A DNA stretch of 64,000 nt from Parasutterella excrementihominis YIT 11859 (GTDB lineage: Bacteria > Pseudomonadota > Gammaproteobacteria > Burkholderiales > Burkholderiaceae_F), in contig NZ_GL883690.1 of the NCBI RefSeq assembly GCF_000205025.1, positions 43,714 through 107,713 on the forward strand, given 5' to 3'. The notes beneath the pieces were generated by a model. The model was not told the origin of the DNA and ran no database searches. It saw only the letters and a list, made by a program, of their open reading frames with translations. A program made the translations under genes and the position numbers. This document shows positions 59,741 through 64,000 of this stretch, piece by piece (positions within the stretch are counted from its first letter, which is position 1; the number at the start of each line of letters is the position of its first letter).

Positions 59741-60706
59741 TTATTTGCCGGGAACATGAATAAATCGAGAAAGTCCCGGGAGCTGGCGTTCCATTTTGAC
59801 CAAAAAACGCTCTGTCAGCACCTTTTTGGTTATTTCTCCGACCAATTGAGAGAGAGCATGATTCCTGATCTGTTTACGAACCATCCAGTAAGTTCTGGTC
59901 AGCGAACGGCCCGGGATCGGATAAAAATCAACCTCACTGCTACTAAGGCCTGCAGCCCAAAGATTGAATGGGGGAATCAACGACCATCCGTCCAATTGAG
60001 ATACCAATCCTACGACTAAATAACTTGTGGACACTGAAGTGTGCAATGCCGGCTTCTGCCCAAGAGATCTAAGTAAGCGGTCGGCCTGAATTCTATCGGA
60101 ACTGTCCTGGTTATATTCAATCAAGGGCCGAGAGATAATCAACGTTTGAAACGCCTCTTCCGAAATGATCGGTTCGTGACCCTTTTTCACAACTAATACA
60201 AAATCTTCTTGGAAAAGGACTTCTCGTTCGAGTTCTTCTTCGTCTTTAATCGGGTAAGGTGAAAGAAGAACATCTATTTTTTCAGACATCAATGCCGATA
60301 CCAGTGGGAGTGTCAGGCCGGAAACGACATCCACGGAAGTGATGATTTTATTGAGCTCTGCAATAAGCTGGGGCCCGAAAGAACCTGCCGCCGACTCCCC
60401 GAGCCCTAAGCGAAGGGTCTCATATTTTTTCTTTTCACTTCTGACTGCTTCTAAGATTTCATCATTTTTCTGTAAAAGTTCTCTTGCCAGGGCAAATAAA
60501 CGCCTTCCGGCTTTAGTCAGCAGAATCGGTCTTGAATCCCGTTCGAATAACGTTACTCCGAGAAAGTTCTCTAATGCTTTGATGTTTTGGCTGATCGCCG
60601 AAGGTGTTTGACCTATTTTTACAGCTGCTGCTTTAAGCGTCCGTTCCTCGGCCACGGTAACAAAAATTTTTAGCTGCAATGTATTAATGAGATTGAGGTC
60701 GCTCAT
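59741..60706 (-). CDS. LysR-family transcriptional regulator (3 of 4)
   Basis: 321 aa. HTH: LKIFVTVAEERTLKAAAVKIGQTPSAISQNIKALENFLG; effector domain with IEYNQDSSDRIQADRLLRSLG and GWSLIPPFNLW. ATG at 60706 with GAAG upstream. Divergent from the ureohydrolase gene, with a perfect TTAATTAAAG dyad in between. Confidence 0.9.
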   Translation of the reverse strand: MSDLNLINTLQLKIFVTVAEERTLKAAAVKIGQTPSAISQNIKALENFLGVTLFERDSRPILLTKAGRRLFALARELLQKNDEILEAVRSEKKKYETLRLGLGESAAGSFGPQLIAELNKIITSVDVVSGLTLPLVSALMSEKIDVLLSPYPIKDEEELEREVLFQEDFVLVVKKGHEPIISEEAFQTLIISRPLIEYNQDSSDRIQADRLLRSLGQKPALHTSVSTSYLVVGLVSQLDGWSLIPPFNLWAAGLSSSEVDFYPIPGRSLTRTYWMVRKQIRNHALSQLVGEITKKVLTERFLVKMERQLPGLSRFIHVPGK

Positions 60707-60802
60707 TTTTCTTCAGATTGGTTATTTATCGATTAATTTTTTCATAATTTTCAGAAGATGGTAATTCAGGATAATCCGTTAGTTGGCTGAATTTTCTTAA
60801 AT

Positions 60803-60832
60803 TTAATTAAAGATCTTATCCTCTTTAATTAA
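60803..60832. promoter_or_regulatory. 10-bp dyad between LysR and ureohydrolase genes
   Basis: TTAATTAAAG (60803-60812) / CTTTAATTAA (60823-60832) with a 10-nt spacer. A related TTAATTAAAGG dyad recurs at 63955-63983. Candidate operator for the LysR at 59741. Confidence 0.55.
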
Positions 60833-60899
60833 TGCTCTTTGGACCTTCGAAACTTTCTCTTTAAGCTAATCCTAGAACTTCAAAATTTTAGGAGAAACG

Positions 60900-61859
60900 A
60901 TGCCAAAGATTATTCATAACCTTCCGATTACCGGAATTGCAAGCTTTGCGAAATATCCGATCTGCACGGATTTGGATCAATTAGATGACGCAGACGTTTG
61001 CGTCATGGGTATTCCTTACGATATGGGTGCTCCTTACCTGAGCGGTACTAAGTTCGGTCCCCGCAGAATCCGCGAGGTCTCCTGCCATTACGGACGAGGA
61101 GATGCCGGTTTCTGGGATCCTGAGAGAATGACTCAGTACTTAGAAGCTCCTGTAAAAGTTGTTGATGCAGGAGACGTCGACATGGATCCAATGGACTTTC
61201 ATGCGAGCTTCGATAATGTGACGGAAGCTGCAAGAAAGATTATTTCTAAAGGTGCACTCCCCGTTTTTATGGGCGGCGATCACTCCGTAACTATCCCGAC
61301 TGCCCGTGCATTGGATATGTACAGCGATCTTTGCGTAGTTCAGTTTGATGCCCATTTGGATTTCGGCAAGAGGAGATGGACCAACGGATCTCCGATGAGA
61401 ATGATTTCTGAGATGCCGCACTTTACTCAAATGTGCCAAATCGGTATGCGCGGATTAGGAAGCAACACTAGAGAAGACTTCCAATCAGCCTATGATTATG
61501 GTTCTGTTGTTATCCCTTCCAGAAAAGCCTTGTCTCTTGGAGCCGAAGAAGTCATCAAAATGATTCCTGAGTCCAAGAACTATTTTGTCACGATAGACAT
61601 CGACGGATATGACATGAGCACGGCCCCCGGTGTCGGCTCTCCTTCCCCAGGCGGTTTGAACTATAACTTCGTCACAGACGTCTTAGAGGGAATTGCTAAG
61701 AAAGGAAACGTCGTGGCTTTCGACTTAGTTGAAGTAGCCCCTCAATATGATCCGTCAGGTATCACAGCTCGTCTCGGTGCTATGACCATGTTGGCTTTTA
61801 TGGGCTTTATCACCAAAGAAAAAGAAAAACGCGGTCAGCTGAAGGCTCAAAGAAGATAA
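60900..61859 (+). CDS. Agmatinase-family ureohydrolase
   Basis: 319 aa, arginase/agmatinase fold with two Mn ions. Ligand motifs intact: MGGDHSVTIPTA, QFDAHLDFG, and TIDIDGYDMSTAPG. N-terminal GIPYDMGAPYLSGTKFGPRRIREVS. Substrate is agmatine, guanidinobutyrate, arginine or another guanidino compound releasing urea. TAGGAG precedes the ATG. Divergent LysR at 59741. In the context of histidine-type genes a formiminoglutamase role was considered but the motifs fit agmatinase better. Confidence 0.88.
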   Translation: MPKIIHNLPITGIASFAKYPICTDLDQLDDADVCVMGIPYDMGAPYLSGTKFGPRRIREVSCHYGRGDAGFWDPERMTQYLEAPVKVVDAGDVDMDPMDFHASFDNVTEAARKIISKGALPVFMGGDHSVTIPTARALDMYSDLCVVQFDAHLDFGKRRWTNGSPMRMISEMPHFTQMCQIGMRGLGSNTREDFQSAYDYGSVVIPSRKALSLGAEEVIKMIPESKNYFVTIDIDGYDMSTAPGVGSPSPGGLNYNFVTDVLEGIAKKGNVVAFDLVEVAPQYDPSGITARLGAMTMLAFMGFITKEKEKRGQLKAQRR

Positions 61860-61879
61860 TGAGTCTTAATTAAGAACTT

Positions 61880-61902
61880 GGGAGGTAAATCACCTCCCTT
61901 TT
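61880..61902 (+). terminator. Terminator after ureohydrolase gene
   Basis: GGGAGGT / ACCTCCC with AAATC loop, then TTTTC. Confidence 0.9.
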
Positions 61903-61908
61903 CTATTT

Positions 61909-62874
61909 CTACTGGTCATGTTTGACAGCTCGGAGGCTTTCGATTAGACCTCGGACACAATCGAGAACAAGGTTAGAAATTCTCACGTCGAAATCCTTGC
62001 GGACACAGAAATATATCTTTCTTGGATTAAAGTCATCAGAAATAGGACAAATATTCAGGGTATTTTTCTCGTGCGACATTAAACCAAGCATATGCGACAC
62101 GGACCAGCCCAGGCCCGCACCGACAAGGTCGTAAACAAAGGCGTTGCTTTGTATTTCAAAAACCTTCGGAAAATATAAATTGTGCTTTCTGAAGTATTCA
62201 TTGAGCAAGCCTCCGTCAGCGGTTTCTTTTGAATGATAGATAAAGGGAAGACCGCAAAGCTTGAGTTTTTCAAAAGTCAATTTTTCTTGATTCAGGGTAA
62301 ATTCTTTCGGAAATATAAAATACCAAGGGTCTTCCCCAAGAAAATACTTATTAATGTCTTCATGACTTTCCTCTCCGGCCAATACAGCAATATCCAAGCT
62401 TCCCTCTTTCAATTGTTCCATCAAAGTTCCGCTGGGTTCGGACGTAAGAGAAACGAGACCGAGGGTTTTCTGCATCTGTTTGCAGAGATCTGCAGCAATG
62501 ACTTTCCCCGCAGATTCAATCATGCCGATACGAACAGCAGGCTTGACAAGATTTTCATACTGAATATTGACTAAGATTTGGCTTACGTTCTTTTCGCTTT
62601 CTTTGAGCGCCTCGTAGAGTTTGACCGCTTCTTTTGTCGGTTGAGGAGGCCTGCTTTCTCTGTTAAACAGGTCCACTCCCAAAGACCTTTCAAGTCCCGC
62701 AATCGTTTGAGAGATTGAGGATTGTGTGAGCTGAAGTTTTACAGCGGCTGCCGAAAACTTCTTTTCCTCCATAACCTTCATAAACACTGAGAAGGAACGA
62801 GAAAAAAAATGTTCCCCCGCCACTTCTTGAGAACTCGAAAAATGTTTGAAAATATCTTTTTGATTAATCGACAT
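61909..62874 (-). CDS. LysR-family transcriptional regulator (4 of 4)
   Basis: 321 aa with a 30-residue extension before the HTH (FMKVMEEKKFSAAAVKLQLTQSSISQTIAGLERSLG). Effector domain with GLGWSVSHMLGL and YHSKETADGGLLNEYF. The ATG at 62874 overlaps the end of the upstream alpha/beta-hydrolase-like gene by 11 nt, so the two are translated from one message; unlike the others it is not divergent from a target gene. Confidence 0.9.
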   Translation of the reverse strand: MSINQKDIFKHFSSSQEVAGEHFFSRSFSVFMKVMEEKKFSAAAVKLQLTQSSISQTIAGLERSLGVDLFNRESRPPQPTKEAVKLYEALKESEKNVSQILVNIQYENLVKPAVRIGMIESAGKVIAADLCKQMQKTLGLVSLTSEPSGTLMEQLKEGSLDIAVLAGEESHEDINKYFLGEDPWYFIFPKEFTLNQEKLTFEKLKLCGLPFIYHSKETADGGLLNEYFRKHNLYFPKVFEIQSNAFVYDLVGAGLGWSVSHMLGLMSHEKNTLNICPISDDFNPRKIYFCVRKDFDVRISNLVLDCVRGLIESLRAVKHDQ

Positions 62875-63682
62875 TCTTTATGAAATCTAATAATTTTTCT
62901 CGGACAGGCGAATTATTGTCGGCAAATACGCATAAATAGTTCTTGCCGGGAACATTCCAAATTTCTGCCTGTTTTGGAAGAGAGAACTCGAAAAGTTTCC
63001 TTTGTCCTTTTCTCACAAAATTATCTTTTCCAGGATTAACGACGACTAAGGGGCATGTAACGAGGGTGATCGCTTGCGCGGGCTGAATATCTGTTTCCTT
63101 TAAAGTCCTGGCTAAAAGATCGCCAAGAATAAATCCGTGTCTTTCCTGAATCAGACCTTTTTGAGATGCGTAAATGGATTCAAGGACAACACCTTTCACT
63201 TGATCCTTATGGCTGAGGTAGAAACGAAGCGCAGCATCGGCCCCAACGCCTTGACCGAAAAGAACAAGTTTTCTTCCCTTTATCAAATCAGAATTCTTGA
63301 CGCATTCCCAAACCGCACCTGCATCTTTGTCTAAATTGTCTAATCGAGCCTCACCTTCAGTTTCCCCAACGCCCTGATAGTCAAACAAAATAACCGGGAC
63401 GCTCTCAAGTGCAAGAAAAGCGACCTGCTGCATGCTGTAACTCATATTGAATTGAGCGCTTTGGAAGTAAAGAACAACCGGCAAAGTTTTGAGCTTTTCT
63501 TTTTTTATCTTTCCGGTTTCTTTCGGCACAAGAATTTCAAAACTTATTTCGGGCTTTGTGGGATCAGAAAGGTTTTTCGCTTTTCCTTTGATCGACTCAA
63601 GGCCGTAAAGCGAAGCGGACCAATATCTCATTGAGTCAGATCTGAAGAAAAGGCTTTCTACAAGGTTAGATATGAAGTTCAT
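62864..63682 (-). CDS. Alpha/beta-hydrolase-fold protein lacking the catalytic Ser
   Basis: 272 aa from the ATG at 63682 (GAGGAC 8 nt upstream; TTG at 63709 also possible). FrsA/BEM46-like fold: VILFDYQGVGETEG is the oxyanion-side strand, but the nucleophile elbow reads FGQGVGADA, with Gly where G-x-S-x-G has Ser, and the C-terminal His region reads FADNNSPV. The Asp of VVNPGKDNFVR remains. It is probably a non-catalytic or binding member. Overlaps the LysR gene, so it may modulate that regulator. No signal peptide. Confidence 0.78.
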   Translation of the reverse strand: MNFISNLVESLFFRSDSMRYWSASLYGLESIKGKAKNLSDPTKPEISFEILVPKETGKIKKEKLKTLPVVLYFQSAQFNMSYSMQQVAFLALESVPVILFDYQGVGETEGEARLDNLDKDAGAVWECVKNSDLIKGRKLVLFGQGVGADAALRFYLSHKDQVKGVVLESIYASQKGLIQERHGFILGDLLARTLKETDIQPAQAITLVTCPLVVVNPGKDNFVRKGQRKLFEFSLPKQAEIWNVPGKNYLCVFADNNSPVREKLLDFIKNVD

Positions 63683-63914
63683 TTTCAAGTCCTCGTCTGC
63701 ATACCTCAAGTTTCCGACAGGGTCCTAAAAATTCCTCCTACATTAAATATTTTTAATCTTTCTTATAGAAAAAATTTATGTTGTTTGTAGAGTTAACCTT
63801 AATTGAATAGATTTCTTAGATTCAATAATCACTAAATTATTAAGGGGTTAATTCTTGTAATGCACCAGGAAAAAACCTCTTTTTTAGTTTATTTCCTTTC
63901 TTGGGGACTGACAC

Positions 63915-63943
63915 AAGAAAAGAGCCCGGTTTATTCTGGGCTC
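63915..63943 (-). terminator. Minus-strand terminator near the right edge
   Basis: GAGCCC / GGGCTC stem with a 10-nt loop; read on the minus strand it is followed by TTTTCTTG. It would end a gene transcribed leftward from outside the window. Confidence 0.7.
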
Positions 63944-63954
63944 CGTCTTATTTC

Positions 63955-63983
63955 AAACCTTTAATTTAATTAATTAAAGGTTT
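63955..63983. repeat. 12-bp perfect inverted repeat at the right edge
   Basis: AAACCTTTAATT / AATTAAAGGTTT with 5-nt spacer TAATT. It shares the TTAATTAAAG core with the dyad at 60803-60832. Confidence 0.5.
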
Positions 63984-64000
63984 CTCAATTATTTGTACTA

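Larger units (their letters stand above)
63683..64000. other. Window-edge spacer with two inverted repeats
   Basis: AT-rich, no credible gene. It contains a minus-strand terminator (63922-63943) and a 12-bp dyad (63955-63983), both probably belonging to a neighbouring gene entering from beyond the right edge. Confidence 0.5.

Noticed and set aside
60900..61859. Formimidoylglutamase (HutG)
   Set aside because: Same fold, but the N-terminal GIPYDMGAPYLSGTKFGP and overall pattern fit agmatinase-type enzymes better; not fully excluded.

Overview
The window reads as chromosomal DNA of an anaerobic, probably asaccharolytic betaproteobacterium, most likely Sutterellaceae (Sutterella/Parasutterella-like). 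The basis is gene content: tripartite tricarboxylate (TctABC) transport, exported flavoprotein reductases, molybdopterin reductases, a Dcu carrier, asparaginase and aspartase, no sugar catabolism, roughly even GC with AT-rich spacers. The genus is inferred, not proven. I see no rRNA, tRNA, CRISPR array, intact insertion sequence or prophage.

Layout. 1-5.9 kb: housekeeping (3'-part of recG, proC, yggS, a two-HTH DNA-binding protein, queH, an MdaB-type quinone reductase). 6-11.9 kb: exported alpha/beta hydrolase, a TctB-TctA-TctC uptake system and a periplasmic asparaginase. 12-14.7 kb: a minus-strand operon of four exported proteins (SGNH hydrolase, cyclophilin-like protein, DUF362 protein, flavodoxin). 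14.9-17.9 kb: a GlcD-type FAD oxidoreductase, an asparaginase-like protein whose catalytic residues look lost, and DUF4186. 18-21.7 kb: DMT transporter, leucyl aminopeptidase, threonine aldolase. 21.7-22.7 kb: a short AT-rich insert with one small gene.

22.7-49.7 kb is a respiratory region. It holds two copies of a three-gene module (sensor kinase with a PhnD-like periplasmic sensor, FixJ/LuxR-type regulator, exported flavoprotein); in the second copy the flavoprotein has an in-frame TAA at codon 24. Around them are a PhsA/PsrA/TtrA-like molybdoenzyme operon, a BisC-like enzyme, a further flavoprotein, a pair of genes for an exported type I 3-dehydroquinate dehydratase and an FMN/FAD flavoprotein, and a Dcu carrier. 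argG, an AbiEii-like toxin gene, a YgbA-like gene, a MATE pump and an SGNH protein lie between them.

49.8-63.7 kb is an amino-acid catabolism region with four LysR regulators, three of them divergent from a catabolic or transport gene with a palindrome in the shared spacer: a DMT transporter, a HutD-cyclodeaminase fusion, glutamate formiminotransferase, an ArgH-like lyase, an iron alcohol dehydrogenase, aspartase and an agmatinase-family ureohydrolase.

As a whole, peptides and amino acids (aminopeptidase, asparaginases, aspartase, ArgH-like lyase, formimino-group enzymes) would supply ammonia, C1-folate and fumarate, while exported flavoproteins and molybdoenzymes dispose of electrons onto organic and sulfur-type acceptors. 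The most novel proposal is that the exported dehydroquinate dehydratase makes an unsaturated acid that the adjacent flavoprotein, with a non-fumarate active site, reduces.
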